A stretch of DNA of 51,362 bases from Bartonella callosciuri. Its GTDB lineage: Bacteria > Pseudomonadota > Alphaproteobacteria > Rhizobiales > Rhizobiaceae. The DNA is taken from NCBI RefSeq assembly GCF_014203215.1, contig NZ_JACHIM010000007.1:1-51362 (forward strand). Reading direction: 5' to 3'. The notes beneath the pieces are model-generated. The model was not told the origin of the DNA, did no database searches, and saw only the letters and a list, made by a program, of their open reading frames with translations. Position numbers and translations under genes: made by a program. Below are positions 19,179 to 30,669 of the stretch, piece after piece. The stretch's first letter is position 1. Each line of letters begins with the position of its first letter.

Positions 19179-20495
19179 TTAGATTAACATTGTTAATGGA
19201 TTTTCAATTATCCTTTTAAAAGTCCGTGCAAGCTCTGCTGCTAATGCACCATCAACAGCACGATGATCAGCGGAAAGTGTAACAGACATGATCGTCGCAA
19301 TTACTAATGCACCATTTTTAACAACGGCACGTTGTTCACCTGCGCCAATAGCAAAAATCGTCGCATGCGGTGGATTAAGAATAGCAGAAAAACTTGTCAC
19401 ACCATACATCCCCATATTTGAGACAGCGGTTGTTCCTCCCTGATATTCTTCTATTTTTAACTTGCGTTCACGTGCACGCTTTGCAAAATTCTTCATCTCA
19501 TTAGAAATAGTTGATAAAGGTTTTCCCTCCGCATGACGAATAATTGGTGTAATTAATCCATCAGGAATAGAAACTGCCACCCCAACATCACAGTGTTTGT
19601 GATAAAGTATGCCATCTTCAAGCCAGGAAACATTAGCATCAGGAACCGCTTTCAAAGAAAGTGCTACGGCTTTAATAACCATATCATTAACGGAAAGTTT
19701 ATAAGCAGGCTTCGCCCCTTCTTGGGTCTTAACCATTGGCGCCGCAGCATTCAATTGCATACGAAGCTCCAATAACGCATCGAGTTCACAATCCACCTTT
19801 ACATAAAAGTGTGGCACCATCCGCTTTGATTCAACCAAACGTTTGGCGATTGTTTTCCGCATACTATTATGCGGGCTGAATGTATATTCATCTTCTTTGA
19901 AGAGTTGTAGTATCTGTTTATCAGAAGTACCTGTTGCTAACGGCTGTTTCATTTGTGATGAATCAGAAGCCATTAAAGCACTACCACTCATGGCTTTTTC
20001 TACATCACGCTTGATAATACGCCCATGAGGACCACTCCCAGAAACAAGTGATAAATCAATTCTCGCCTGAGCTGCTAACCGCCGCGCCAAGGGAGAAGAA
20101 AAAAGACGTGTGTGTTTTTTATCTTGCGGAATTGATAATGCATGAGATATCTGTACTGTTTTTGAATCTGTCTGTTTTGCATTCTCTGATTCTTTAATTG
20201 CAAAAGAGGAGGATGGTTCTTCTGCAACCTTTGCAGCCTCTGCTAAATCTTCACCTTCTTCCGCTAAAACAACAATTAAACTATTCACTTTAACACCTTG
20301 TGTTCCAGCAGGAACAACAATCTTAGCGACCGTTCCCTCATCGACGGCCTCTACTTCCATTGTCGCCTTATCTGTCTCAATTTCAGCAATAACATCACCA
20401 GAAGAAACTTTATCACCTACTTTAACATTCCATTTTGATAAATTCCCTTCTTCCATCGTTGGGGAAAGCGAAGGCATTGTAATTTTAATGGGCAT
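19179..20495 (-). CDS. pdhC: Pyruvate dehydrogenase E2, dihydrolipoamide acetyltransferase
   Basis: E2 forms the core of the pyruvate dehydrogenase complex and transfers acetyl groups to CoA. The 438-residue protein has one lipoyl domain (K43 in EIETDKATMEVEA), a linker, a peripheral-subunit-binding domain (about 133-170, SPLARRLAAQARIDL) and the catalytic domain with H411 and D415 in DHRAVDG. It follows pdhB after 14 bases, so it is part of the pdhABC operon. Confidence 0.97.
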   Translation of the reverse strand: MPIKITMPSLSPTMEEGNLSKWNVKVGDKVSSGDVIAEIETDKATMEVEAVDEGTVAKIVVPAGTQGVKVNSLIVVLAEEGEDLAEAAKVAEEPSSSFAIKESENAKQTDSKTVQISHALSIPQDKKHTRLFSSPLARRLAAQARIDLSLVSGSGPHGRIIKRDVEKAMSGSALMASDSSQMKQPLATGTSDKQILQLFKEDEYTFSPHNSMRKTIAKRLVESKRMVPHFYVKVDCELDALLELRMQLNAAAPMVKTQEGAKPAYKLSVNDMVIKAVALSLKAVPDANVSWLEDGILYHKHCDVGVAVSIPDGLITPIIRHAEGKPLSTISNEMKNFAKRARERKLKIEEYQGGTTAVSNMGMYGVTSFSAILNPPHATIFAIGAGEQRAVVKNGALVIATIMSVTLSADHRAVDGALAAELARTFKRIIENPLTMLI

Positions 20496-20509
20496 AGTGC
20501 TTCCCTCCG

Positions 20510-21874
20510 TTATGCTCTATAAGTTACAGACTTAACAGCTTCAATAATTTCAGCAATGTTGGGCAAAGCCAATTTTTCAAGATTGGCAGCATAAGGCATC
20601 GGAACGTCTTTGCCAGAAATTGTAGCAACTGGCGCATCAAGATAATCAAAAGCCTTCTGCATAACACGCGTTGCTATCTCAGCTCCAACAGATGACTGAG
20701 GATACCCCTCTTCAATTGTTACCAAACGACCTGTCTTTTTGACTGAAGATACAATGGTTGGAAGATCCATTGGACGAATGGTTCGTAAATCAATCAATTC
20801 AACATCAATACCGAGTTTTTCAATTTCTGGCAGCGCTTGAACCGCATAATGCATCCCAATTCCACACGCAACAATCGTGACATCTTGTCCGGATTTATGA
20901 ATACGTGCCTTACCAATAGGTAAAACAAAATCATCTATTTGAGGAACATGAAATTGATGACCATATAAAATCTCATTTTCAAGGAAAATAACAGGATTAT
21001 CATCACGAATAGCAGCTTTTAATAAACCTTTTGCATCTGCAGCACTATAAGGCATAACAACTTTAAGACCCGGCACATGACTATACCATGCAGCATAACA
21101 CTGAGAATGCTGAGCACCAACACGCGCAGCAGCACCATTGGGACCACGAAAAACCATAGGAGCGGTCATTTGTCCACCCGACATATAACGGGTTTTCGCT
21201 GCAGAATTGATAATCTGATCTATTGCCTGCATAGCAAAATTAAACGTCATAAACTCGACAATGGGACGCAATCCTCCAAATGCAGCACCAACAGCCAATC
21301 CGGCAAAACCATGTTCTGTAATTGGTGTATCAATAACTCGGCGTGCACCAAATTCTTCCAATAAACCTTGGCTAACCTTATAAGCACCTTGATATTCCGC
21401 AACCTCTTCTCCCAAAAGGAACACCATTTCATCACGCCGCATTTCTTCAGCAATAGCTTCATTAAGCGCTTCACGCACCGTCATTGTAACCATTTTTGTT
21501 CCTGCTGGAATATCAAAATCAGGAACTGTATCCAAAGCAGGACGCTCTGGAACTGATGAAGAAAGAGAGGAAGATTCTTCACTGGATTTTTGATGCGTAT
21601 TTGAAGCCTGTGAAATATCCTCAACAGTTTCACCTTCCTCCAACAATACCGCAATAACGGTGTTAACCTTCACACCTTCAGAACCCTCAACTACACAAAT
21701 TTTACCAAGAGTCCCTTCATCAACAGCCTCCACTTCCATCATTGCTTTATCAGTTTCAATCTCAGCAATCACATCACCAGAGTTAATTTTATCGCCTTCT
21801 TTCTTGAGCCATTTAGATAACTTGCCTTCTTCCATCGTTGGTGAAAGCGCAGGCATCAAAATATCAATAGACAT
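20510..21874 (-). CDS. pdhB: Pyruvate dehydrogenase E1 beta with N-terminal lipoyl domain
   Basis: E1 beta pairs with PdhA for thiamine-dependent decarboxylation of pyruvate. The 454-residue protein carries an extra N-terminal lipoyl domain (K43 in [13 protein letters not shown]), typical of alphaproteobacteria, followed by a serine-rich linker (about 88-110). The E1 beta core begins near 128 ([15 protein letters not shown]) and shows [13 protein letters not shown] and the [20 protein letters not shown] region. Spacing is 16 bases from pdhA and 14 to pdhC. Confidence 0.97.
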   Translation of the reverse strand: MSIDILMPALSPTMEEGKLSKWLKKEGDKINSGDVIAEIETDKAMMEVEAVDEGTLGKICVVEGSEGVKVNTVIAVLLEEGETVEDISQASNTHQKSSEESSSLSSSVPERPALDTVPDFDIPAGTKMVTMTVREALNEAIAEEMRRDEMVFLLGEEVAEYQGAYKVSQGLLEEFGARRVIDTPITEHGFAGLAVGAAFGGLRPIVEFMTFNFAMQAIDQIINSAAKTRYMSGGQMTAPMVFRGPNGAAARVGAQHSQCYAAWYSHVPGLKVVMPYSAADAKGLLKAAIRDDNPVIFLENEILYGHQFHVPQIDDFVLPIGKARIHKSGQDVTIVACGIGMHYAVQALPEIEKLGIDVELIDLRTIRPMDLPTIVSSVKKTGRLVTIEEGYPQSSVGAEIATRVMQKAFDYLDAPVATISGKDVPMPYAANLEKLALPNIAEIIEAVKSVTYRA

Positions 21875-21890
21875 ACTCGCTTCCCTCGCA

Positions 21891-22931
21891 TCAAACTAAA
21901 ACATCAGTATAGAGCTCAGAAGCATCTGGCTCTGGATCACTCTGCGCAAAATCTACTGCATCCGCAATAATCGCACGCACTTCTTTATCAATAGACTTCA
22001 AATCGTCTTCACTTGCAAAATCCTGTTGAAGAATCCGATTCTTTACTTGATCAATCGGATCCTGCTCCTCTCTTATTTTCTGAACCTCTTCTTTTGTGCG
22101 ATATTTTGCTGGATCAGACATGGAGTGACCACGATAGCGATAAGTCTGCATGTCAAGAATGATCGGCCCTTTTCCTGAACGCGCCCAAGAAATTGCTTCA
22201 TCAGCAGCTCCTTTTACCGCTCGAACATCCATCCCATCAACACCAATTCCTGGAATTTCAAAAGAAAGACCACGACGAGAAAAATCAGTCTCTGCCGATG
22301 CACGTGAAACTGATGTTCCCATGGCATACTGATTATTTTCAATGATATAAACTACGGGAAGCTTCCAAAGCGAAGCCATATTAAAACTTTCGTAAACCTG
22401 CCCCTGATTTGCAGCACCATCGCCAAAATACACCAATGTTACGTTATCTTTACCAAGGTACTGATTTGAAAATGCCAACCCCGAACCAATGGGAACCTGT
22501 GCACCAACAATACCATGACCACCATAAAAATTCTTTTCTTTAGAAAACATATGCATCGAGCCCCCCTTTCCCTTAGAAAAGCCGCCTTGACGCCCTGTTA
22601 ACTCTGCCATAACACCACGCGGACTCATCCCAACCGCCAACATATGACCATGATCACGGTAAGACGTGATAACCTGATCCCCTTCTTTGGCAGCCTTCAG
22701 TGTTCCAACAACAACAGCTTCCTGCCCGATATAAAGATGACAAAAACCACCAATAAACCCCATACCATAAAGTTGGCCTGCTTTTTCTTCAAAGCGACGA
22801 ATTAAAAGCATCTCACGATAGGCATCAATTTCTTCTTCTTTTGTAAAACGGGCTATTGGCGCTTTCTTTATGGTGTTTGATAATGCAGTATGCACCACCG
22901 AAGCAGAACTTTTCTTAGATCTTTCCGCCAT
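21891..22931 (-). CDS. pdhA: Pyruvate dehydrogenase E1 alpha
   Basis: E1 alpha binds thiamine diphosphate in the pyruvate dehydrogenase complex. The 346-residue protein shows the TPP motif starting GDGAANQG and ending in IIENN. Also visible are [18 protein letters not shown] and the phosphorylation-loop-like segment [15 protein letters not shown]. It is the first gene of pdhABC and lies 128 bases downstream of ftsB, in the conserved eno-ftsB-pdhA order. Confidence 0.97.
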   Translation of the reverse strand: MAERSKKSSASVVHTALSNTIKKAPIARFTKEEEIDAYREMLLIRRFEEKAGQLYGMGFIGGFCHLYIGQEAVVVGTLKAAKEGDQVITSYRDHGHMLAVGMSPRGVMAELTGRQGGFSKGKGGSMHMFSKEKNFYGGHGIVGAQVPIGSGLAFSNQYLGKDNVTLVYFGDGAANQGQVYESFNMASLWKLPVVYIIENNQYAMGTSVSRASAETDFSRRGLSFEIPGIGVDGMDVRAVKGAADEAISWARSGKGPIILDMQTYRYRGHSMSDPAKYRTKEEVQKIREEQDPIDQVKNRILQQDFASEDDLKSIDKEVRAIIADAVDFAQSDPEPDASELYTDVLV

Positions 22932-23059
22932 ATTAAACTCCCTTTTATGATTATCTAGGCATAACCTTTACAAACACAAGTTACAAGCATTATCACTCAG
23001 CTTAAACCCTATCATAGGTAATTGTTTCAAAATATTTTTTGAAATTAAGAAATTTCGAA

Positions 23060-23389
23060 TTAACTCTTACTATCACTTAAAGGAGTTAGAATTGTCAATT
23101 CATTCGGCTTAGAAAAATTTAGACTCTTCCGAATATACTCATCCAACATATCCTTCTCAATATGCCCGTTACGTAAAAGAGAAATACGCTTCTCAATGGA
23201 TATCCGCTCAGATTCTACTTTATGAAGTTCCTCTTCTAATTTGACAATATATTGATTAACCTCACTGCGTGAATACAACCCGTACTCACCATGATAAATG
23301 TGATAACTGAAATAGCTTAAAACCCCTACCGTCATAAGCGGTAGAACGAAGCGCACTTTGATTGATCTGCGTTTTTGCTTAGTCCACAT
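23060..23389 (-). CDS. ftsB: FtsB/DivIC-type septum formation initiator
   Basis: The 109-residue protein has a short basic N-terminus (MWTKQKRRSIKVR), one membrane segment at about 14-30, and a coiled coil at about 43-72 (NQYIVKLEEELHKVESERIS). This is the layout of FtsB/DivIC proteins, which join FtsL and FtsQ in the divisome. Position between eno and pdhA is conserved in alphaproteobacteria. Its 5' portion, including the start, is the template of a decayed copy at 24037-24206. Confidence 0.9.
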   Translation of the reverse strand: MWTKQKRRSIKVRFVLPLMTVGVLSYFSYHIYHGEYGLYSRSEVNQYIVKLEEELHKVESERISIEKRISLLRNGHIEKDMLDEYIRKSLNFSKPNELTILTPLSDSKS

Positions 23390-23570
23390 AAAATAGCACA
23401 GTCTCTACAAAATAAGCGTCTGAATACGTTGCTCAACTGTGCATAATTTTCATTAATACCTTATTACCAAACACGCATATTAAAGTAATTTTTTGTCAAA
23501 CATTTACTCCAACAAAAGTCAGCTATATTATTCACTTATTGCATTATTTATTTGTAGCATGCATTACCCA

Positions 23571-23978
23571 CTAACTCGTCACTTTATAGCCATTTTTGTC
23601 TATAAAGTCGCCTATTAAAATAACTGTAAAATTAATAATGCTCAAATCCCGGATACAAATGCCCCCAAAATTGTTAGAGTTAGAATAAGCATTCCAATAC
23701 CCGTCCCAACTTTACCAACCATAAAGCGATGGATACCCAAATGCTCCCACAAAAAAACAAACAAATGCTAGTAGCATTTGTGAGCGTTTTGACTGTTTTT
23801 CATTCAAGAGAGGGAAGATAGATTTAATAGAATCACCCTTACACACAAAGTTAACATTATTCTCTATTCTCGGTGGATTTTTTTCTAACCAATCCCAAAT
23901 CGCAAATTGATAACGTTTACCATCATCACCGGAAACGAGATAATTCCCTTGATCTTGACTAATAATCTTACCTTTCAT
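23571..23978 (-). pseudogene. TM2-domain protein, frameshifted copy
   Basis: This is the second copy of the gene at 24400-24807. The first about 85 codons align closely with it (KIISQDQGNYLVSGDDGKRYQFA, then EKNPPRIENNVNFVC). At FGYPSLYGW an inserted base shifts the frame; the other frame continues as GIHRFMVGKVGTGIGMLIL, the TM2 helix region. A TGA replaces the tryptophan of the family GVWAIID motif, and a further frameshift is needed to read the tail DKNGYKVTS. At least three lesions are present, so it is not functional. Confidence 0.85.
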
Positions 23979-24036
23979 TTTTACCACCTATAAAGTTATT
24001 ACGCACATGTTATTGATAAAAATTATTGATAAAAAA

Positions 24037-24206
24037 GTTTCTTCTAACTTGATAATATGTTGATCAACCCTCATGGCGTGAATACAGCTCGCAGTCATCG
24101 TGATAAATATGATCGTTAAGATAGCTTGAAATCCCCCAATAATTTAAAATCTCCCACCGCTATAGACGGAAAAATACAAAAACGCTTTGATTAATTTGCG
24201 TTTCTA
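24037..24206 (-). pseudogene. Relic of the ftsB 5' part
   Basis: The minus strand matches positions 23227-23389, the first half of ftsB. Conserved runs include gaataca, tgataaat, atagctt and the tttgatt...tgcgttt region near the original start codon. Short indels destroy the frame, and the 3' half of the gene is absent because the duplication junction (about 24036) falls inside it. Confidence 0.75.
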
Positions 24207-24399
24207 TTTAGAAAAGATAATATAACCTTTTGCAATACTTTTATTCACTATGCAATATTTTAATTAACATCTCATCATCAAATACATATAAATAAGTAAT
24301 ACTGTATTATACATTTACCTTTACTACAATACACTAACAATATCATCTATTCTTTAAATTTTATATTATTTATATTATAATGTTTATAATGTAAAACTT

Positions 24400-24807
24400 T
24401 TACCAATGTGTAATTTGATTCCCGTTTTTGTCAGTAAATCTCCCTGCCACAATAACTATAAAATCAATGATTGCCCAAACCCCTGTAATCATCAACCCGA
24501 AAAGTGTTAAAGATAGAATAAGCATTAAAGCACCAGTTCTAACCTTACCAACCATAAAACGGTGAACACCAAATATACCAGCGAACCAACAAATGAGAGC
24601 AAACATAATTTTTGAAGGCTGTGAATCTTGTTGTAACAATGGAAAAACAGAACTGATAACACTTCCCTCACACACAAAATCAATGGCATCACCTACCCTC
24701 GGTGGATTTTTTCCTAACCAATCCCAAGTTGCAAACTGGTAACGCTTACCATCGTCACCGGAGACAAGATAAGTCCCTTGATCCTGACTAATAATTATAC
24801 CTCTCAT
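24400..24807 (-). CDS. TM2-domain membrane protein with N-terminal OB-like domain
   Basis: I take the ATG at 24807 (MRGIIISQDQGTYLVSG) since AGGTG lies 7 bases upstream; the frame reaches a GTG at 24816. Residues 1-60 resemble a small beta-barrel domain (GDDGKRYQFATWDWLG, then VGDAIDFVCEG). Next comes a TM2 domain: helix 1 near 68-85 with GIFGVHRFMVGK, and helix 2 near 95-125 ending in GVWAIIDFIVIVAGRFTDKNGN. The function of bacterial TM2 proteins is not settled. It is the intact member of a duplicated pair and lies between eno and ftsB. Confidence 0.85.
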   Translation of the reverse strand: MRGIIISQDQGTYLVSGDDGKRYQFATWDWLGKNPPRVGDAIDFVCEGSVISSVFPLLQQDSQPSKIMFALICWFAGIFGVHRFMVGKVRTGALMLILSLTLFGLMITGVWAIIDFIVIVAGRFTDKNGNQITHW

Positions 24808-24907
24808 CTTTAACACCTATAAAATCGTTACACACATATCTTTGATAAAACAGTTTAATCTTATAATCCAAATGATATCAAAATCTAAAATCTCACTCTC
24901 AAAATCA

Positions 24908-26212
<1,305 letters not shown>

Positions 26213-26245
26213 TTAAACGCCATAATGATAGTATATCCTTTCTAT

Positions 26246-27082
26246 TCAACGCATCTTTTTTGACAGATAATCAAATTCCATTAAAGTCTCAAGTAGTCTT
26301 TGTAAATTATCAATCTTAACCATATTAGGGCCATCAGAGGGCGCATTATCTGGATCTTGATGCGTTTCCAAAAAAATACCTGCCACCCCAACAGCAACAG
26401 CTGCACGCGCTAAAACTTCAACAAATTGGCGTTGTCCACCAGATGAATAACCTTGACCACCTGGTTCCTGAACAGAATGCGTTGCATCAAAAATAACAGG
26501 AGCCCTAAATGAACGTAAAATAGGCAATGAACGCATATCAGAAATAAGTCTATTATAACCAAATGAAGTGCCCCGCTCACAAAGCATAACATTTGGATTA
26601 CCGCTTTGCGTGACCTTTTTTAAAACATTCTCCATATCCCACGGAGCTAAAAATTGACCTTTTTTAATGTTGATAACACGCCCCGTTTTAGCTGCTGTTA
26701 CTAAAAGATCTGTTTGACGACATAAAAAAGCCGGTATTTGTAAAATATCTACTGTGGAGGCAATAGCCACACATTGCTCTTCTGTATGTACATCAGTCAA
26801 TACCGGACAATCAAACTCCTTCTTTAAATCAGAAAAAATAGCCATTGCTTTTTCAAGACCAATACCACGTGCCGAACTCAAGGACGTTCTATTGGCTTTA
26901 TCGTAACTAGACTTATAAACAAATCCAATACCAACTTTATCTGTAATTGTTTTAATCCGACCAGCCATTTCAAAAGCATGATCCCGACTTTCCATTTGAC
27001 AGGGGCCCGCAATTAATGACAAAGGTGCGTCGTTTGAAAAAACAACATTTCCAACTTTTATAATGGCATTTGATTTAGGCAT
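26246..27082 (-). CDS. kdsA: 3-deoxy-8-phosphooctulonate synthase (Kdo-8-P synthase)
   Basis: KdsA joins phosphoenolpyruvate and arabinose 5-phosphate to make Kdo-8-phosphate for lipopolysaccharide. I choose the ATG at 27082 (MPKSNAIIKVGN), which has GAGGG 6 bases upstream; the frame extends to 27106. The 278-residue product is of family length. Motifs are LIAGPCQMES, FVYKSSYDKANRTS, the DVHTEEQC region and VIFDATHSVQEPGGQG. It lies between pyrG and eno on the same strand; eno supplies nothing directly but makes PEP. Confidence 0.97.
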   Translation of the reverse strand: MPKSNAIIKVGNVVFSNDAPLSLIAGPCQMESRDHAFEMAGRIKTITDKVGIGFVYKSSYDKANRTSLSSARGIGLEKAMAIFSDLKKEFDCPVLTDVHTEEQCVAIASTVDILQIPAFLCRQTDLLVTAAKTGRVINIKKGQFLAPWDMENVLKKVTQSGNPNVMLCERGTSFGYNRLISDMRSLPILRSFRAPVIFDATHSVQEPGGQGYSSGGQRQFVEVLARAAVAVGVAGIFLETHQDPDNAPSDGPNMVKIDNLQRLLETLMEFDYLSKKMR

Positions 27083-27119
27083 TTTATCCCTCAAAAAGCA
27101 AATCACTAAAACTTATAAA

Positions 27120-28748
27120 CTAAACCAATCGACTCTGCTCCACAGTCGCTTCAATAAAAGAAGAAAAAAGTGGATGTGGATCAAATGGGCGTGACTTCAG
27201 TTCTGGATGATATTGAACACCGATGAACCATGGATGATCTGCATATTCTATTGTTTCTGGTAAAATACCATCGGGAGACATACCTGAAAAAATCAAACCA
27301 CACTGCTCCAGCTTGTCTTTATAAGTAATATTTACTTCATAACGATGACGATGTCTCTCGTAAATCCTTGTCATCCCATAAATTTTAGCGATATGGCTAT
27401 CTTCCTTTAATTTTGCTGCAAAAGCTCCAAGACGCATTGTACCACCAAGATTGCTATCTTGGGTACGTTTCTCAAGAACATCTCCTTTGAGCCATTCTGT
27501 CATTAAACCTACAATCGGATTTTTTGTTTCGCAAAACTCACTTGATGAAGCATTCTCAATCTTTGCAATATTGCGTGCAGCTTCTATACAAGCCAATTGC
27601 ATCCCAAAACAAATCCCTAAAAATGGAATTTTACGTTCCCGCGCAAATTGAATTGCTCGCATTTTGCCTTCTGCGCCACGCGCTCCAAAAGCACCAGGCA
27701 CCAAAACTCCATGTGTCTTTTGTAAGTAGGATGTAGGATCTTCTCTTTCAAAAAGCTCCGCATCAATCCATTCAATATTAACTTTTACTTTATTGGCTAA
27801 ACCACCATGCGCAATCGCTTCCGTAAGAGACTTATAAGCATCCTTCAATCCCGTATATTTTCCAACAACAGAAATTGTAACTTCCCCTTCGGGATGGTGA
27901 ATCCGATGTCTAATATTTTCCCAACGATCCATTTTCGGCTTAGGGGCTGGGTCAATTCCAAAAGCCGAAAGAACTTCTGAGTCTAACCCCTCTTTATGAT
28001 ATGCTATAGGAACATCATAAATCGTTGGCATATCCAATGCCTGAATAACGGCACTTGGGTGAACATTACAAAAAAGTGATAGTTTTTTCCGCTCTGTTTC
28101 TGGAATAGATCGATCTGTGCGCACCAAAAGAATATCGGGTGCGATACCAATTGACTGTAATTCTTTCACAGAATGTTGTGTCGGCTTTGTTTTTAACTCA
28201 CCCGCCGAAGAAATATAAGGCATCAATGTAAGGTGCACATAGATAACACTTTGCCTTGGTAACTCATTTTGAAGCTGACGAATTGCTTCAAGAAAAGGCA
28301 TTGCCTCAATATCACCAACCGTTCCACCTATTTCACATAAAACAAAATCAAAATCTTCATTCCCTGTAGTAATGAATTTTTTAATTTCATCGGTAACATG
28401 CGGAATAACCTGAACTGTTGCCCCCAAATAATCACCGCGTCGTTCTCGTTCAATGATATTACGATAAATACGCCCTGTTGTAATATTGTCTTGGCTATTT
28501 GCAGAACGCCCTGTGAAGCGCTCATAATGACCAAGGTCAAGATCGGTTTCTGCACCATCGTCGGTCACAAAAACCTCTCCATGTTGATAAGGCGACATCG
28601 TACCTGGATCAACATTCAAATAAGGATCAAGTTTGCGAAGCCGCACGCGGTACCCACGCGCTTGCAATAATGCAGCCAATGCCGCTGCAGCGATGCCCTT
28701 TCCAAGAGAAGAAACCACACCACCAGTAATAAAAACATAACGTGCCAT
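27120..28748 (-). CDS. pyrG: CTP synthase
   Basis: PyrG aminates UTP to CTP with glutamine as nitrogen source. The 542-residue protein has the synthetase domain ([20 protein letters not shown] at residues 6-25, [22 protein letters not shown]) and a class I glutamine amidotransferase domain. The amidotransferase nucleophile is the cysteine in [11 protein letters not shown], and the HPE of [11 protein letters not shown] provides the partner histidine and glutamate. It follows secG, after a terminator, and is 38 bases upstream of kdsA, so pyrG-kdsA may be one unit. Confidence 0.98.
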   Translation of the reverse strand: MARYVFITGGVVSSLGKGIAAAALAALLQARGYRVRLRKLDPYLNVDPGTMSPYQHGEVFVTDDGAETDLDLGHYERFTGRSANSQDNITTGRIYRNIIERERRGDYLGATVQVIPHVTDEIKKFITTGNEDFDFVLCEIGGTVGDIEAMPFLEAIRQLQNELPRQSVIYVHLTLMPYISSAGELKTKPTQHSVKELQSIGIAPDILLVRTDRSIPETERKKLSLFCNVHPSAVIQALDMPTIYDVPIAYHKEGLDSEVLSAFGIDPAPKPKMDRWENIRHRIHHPEGEVTISVVGKYTGLKDAYKSLTEAIAHGGLANKVKVNIEWIDAELFEREDPTSYLQKTHGVLVPGAFGARGAEGKMRAIQFARERKIPFLGICFGMQLACIEAARNIAKIENASSSEFCETKNPIVGLMTEWLKGDVLEKRTQDSNLGGTMRLGAFAAKLKEDSHIAKIYGMTRIYERHRHRYEVNITYKDKLEQCGLIFSGMSPDGILPETIEYADHPWFIGVQYHPELKSRPFDPHPLFSSFIEATVEQSRLV

Positions 28749-28825
28749 GGGTTTACGATGATAAGCTGTTTACAATGATCTTTCCAGCAAAAAATGCAAA
28801 AAGAAATTATTTTTTTCGTAAAACA

Positions 28826-28850
28826 AAAAAGGTGAAAAAATCACCTTTTT
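28826..28850 (-). terminator. Terminator between secG and pyrG
   Basis: aaaaaggtga and tcaccttttt form a perfect 10-bp stem with a 5-base loop, 25 bases past the secG stop. The 3' arm on the minus strand runs into TTTTTTGTTTT. It would separate secG transcription from pyrG. Confidence 0.85.
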
Positions 28851-28875
28851 AAAAATCTATACTCTTTTGAAAAGA

Positions 28876-29331
28876 CTATTTTGTATCACTGTCCGGAAAT
28901 GGAGTTTCTAAGACAGGTGGAACTGGATTTTCAGTTTCAAGATTTGTAGGCTGTTTTTGTTCTTGAGATGGAATTGAAGCACCTCCTAGCTGTTCAAGGA
29001 TAGAAGGTTGAGATCCAATATTTGATGATGGTGCCACTTCCGAATCCCCTTTATTTGTGGAGTTTTGTTTTGAATTAACTGGAATGCGCTTGAGAATATC
29101 AGAACTAGAATTCGATATACTCCCCACCACAGTAAGTCCAATAGATACTGCAAAAAAGCAAAATGCCAAAATAGCTGTCAAACGCGTTAACGGATTTTTT
29201 GATCCACGCGTCCTCATCAACCCCGAACCATTGCTAACACCAAGTCCGCCACCTTCCGAAGGCTGGATTAATATAACACCAACCAAAGTAATAACAACCA
29301 AAAAATGGATAACAATAAGTACTGTTTGCAT
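28876..29331 (-). CDS. secG: Preprotein translocase subunit SecG
   Basis: SecG is the small accessory subunit of the SecYEG channel. The 151-residue protein has two membrane helices (about 2-23 and 51-72) around the conserved cytosolic loop EGGGLGVSNGSGLMRTRG. The C-terminus is long, polar and rich in Ser, Pro and Gln (about 75-151), as in other rhizobial SecG proteins. The normal rhizobial neighbour tpiA lies upstream, now separated by about 1.3 kb of decayed phage-like DNA. Confidence 0.95.
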   Translation of the reverse strand: MQTVLIVIHFLVVITLVGVILIQPSEGGGLGVSNGSGLMRTRGSKNPLTRLTAILAFCFFAVSIGLTVVGSISNSSSDILKRIPVNSKQNSTNKGDSEVAPSSNIGSQPSILEQLGGASIPSQEQKQPTNLETENPVPPVLETPFPDSDTK

Positions 29332-29534
29332 AAACCCTGCTCTTCAAATAAATATTTACAGCTATTTACACATAAATAGCACATAATCCAAGGGGAAACT
29401 AAGATTCCTCAGTTATAATTTTATGATTAACATCATAAACCTTTTTTTATTTATGTAACTTATTGATTATTTATATCTTTTTTCTGTACGGGATAATTAA
29501 ACAAGGTCAGGAAATAGGATTTTCAAACCTGTCT

Positions 29535-29930
29535 CTACAATGTATTATAAATTATTTTCGAGATATTTTTTGACCATGATACCCGATAGGTTTCCAATTC
29601 TAAAAAATCGAAATTTTGGAAGATCTCTAAGACCTCCTCACAATCACTCAGACTCAGAACAAACTTTCCTTTTATATCCTTGAGGAAACCCGCCATATTC
29701 ACGAAATCATCTGCGTGAAAATTTCTAGACTATAATATTTTTTCTTAAGGAGATATGCAGGATCTAAATAAAACAAACTGTCTGATACACCGAAGAAAGA
29801 AATAACACGTTTCTCCAAAAAGTTTAATATTGTCGTACCGCAAGAAACTTTTGCCTCAAATACTTCCTCCTCGCGAAAAGCTTGACAGAAGAAATGTCAT
29901 AGGAATTTTCTTCCTAAAGCGAAAACATCT
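29535..29930 (-). pseudogene. D12-class DNA adenine methylase, decayed
   Basis: Two minus-strand frames together read as the C-terminal half of a phage-type Dam methylase. One frame gives SLFYLDPAYLLKKKYYS, where the DPPY catalytic motif has become DPAY. The next frame continues ADDFVNMAGFLKDIKGKFVLSLSD, then CEEVLEIFQNF, a typical end of this family. A stop and a frameshift separate the parts and the N-terminal SAM-binding half is missing. The last 19 bases of the gene recur at 37188-37206. Confidence 0.75.
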
Positions 29931-30059
29931 ATCATCATTTATGCTATACATGACAGAACGTTGAAGAAATAAAAACCGTCCTGCTTTTTAAACCTTGGAG
30001 GACCTCAGAGAGAATCAATATACGCAAATTTAAAAAACAACTGCCTTGAACAAACAAAG

Positions 30060-30589
30060 ATGGATTTCCAGTTTTGGACAAAAGAAGACGTTGAGAAATA
30101 TTATCAAAAATGAGCTTTGGGCACGTACAAACGCATCTGGATTGATATCCTTCTGATACGAGTTTGCATCGTGGTGAAGCTTTTCGCCTTGGTTGGAAAG
30201 ACGTAAAAGAGAATATCATTCATCTCAAAACAGAAAAAAGTAAATACCGAAAAGATACCTTTCTTCCTATTTTAGCGGAACTAAAGAAAATACTTCAAAC
30301 TGGTCCTATCGGCGATGAAACATTCATTTGTGGAAAAAACGGAAATAAGCCCGTTAAAGAAAGTTTTGGCACCGTATTTTATACTACATGTGCCCAAGCA
30401 AGTATTAAAAATCAGCTCATGGTTTGAGAAAATTAGCAGCAACCCGGGCCGCAACTCAGGTGCAACAGTCTCACAAACTTGAAGCAATTTTTTGGCTAGA
30501 CAGATGACAACATAGCATCTTTTTACACGAAAAGTGCTAATCACAAAAAACGCACACTTGAAACAATAAAAAAAGCTGCAAAAAGTTAG
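30060..30589 (+). pseudogene. Tyrosine recombinase (phage integrase), decayed
   Basis: The relic can be followed through several frames: MDFQFWTKEDVEKYYQ, a TGA, then ALGTYKRIWIDILL, a frameshift, and LHRGEAFRLGWKDVKENIIH with the first catalytic arginine. KTEKSKYRKDTFLPILAELKK follows in the same frame. Another frameshift leads to HGLRKLAATRAA, the HxxR box, and a final segment FYTKSANHKK that lost the clear tyrosine context. At least three frameshifts and one stop make it inactive. It lies next to the Dam relic, in the gap between secG and tpiA. Confidence 0.85.
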
Positions 30590-30669
30590 GGATAGATCCC
30601 CAAAAACCGTATAGAATCAATAATCATCCAACCCCTTGCTTCTAATATACGATATTGATTAATTGTTTT

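Larger units (their letters stand above)
23227..24857. repeat. Decayed tandem duplication, two units of about 810-820 bases
   Basis: Unit A (about 23227-24036) and unit B (about 24037-24857) are direct repeats. Each runs from inside ftsB, through its start, the upstream spacer and a TM2-domain gene. Matches are clear at gaatacaaccc/gaatacagctc, tttgatt-gatctgcgttt/tttgatt-aatttgcgttt, the TM2 coding sequence and the cacctataaa leader. Unit A keeps ftsB and has a broken TM2 gene. Unit B keeps the TM2 gene and has a broken ftsB piece. Confidence 0.85.

Noticed and set aside
18963-19187. 74-codon plus-strand frame between lpdA and pdhC
   Set aside because: No domain or ribosome site; it overlaps the end of pdhC and is antisense to the operon.
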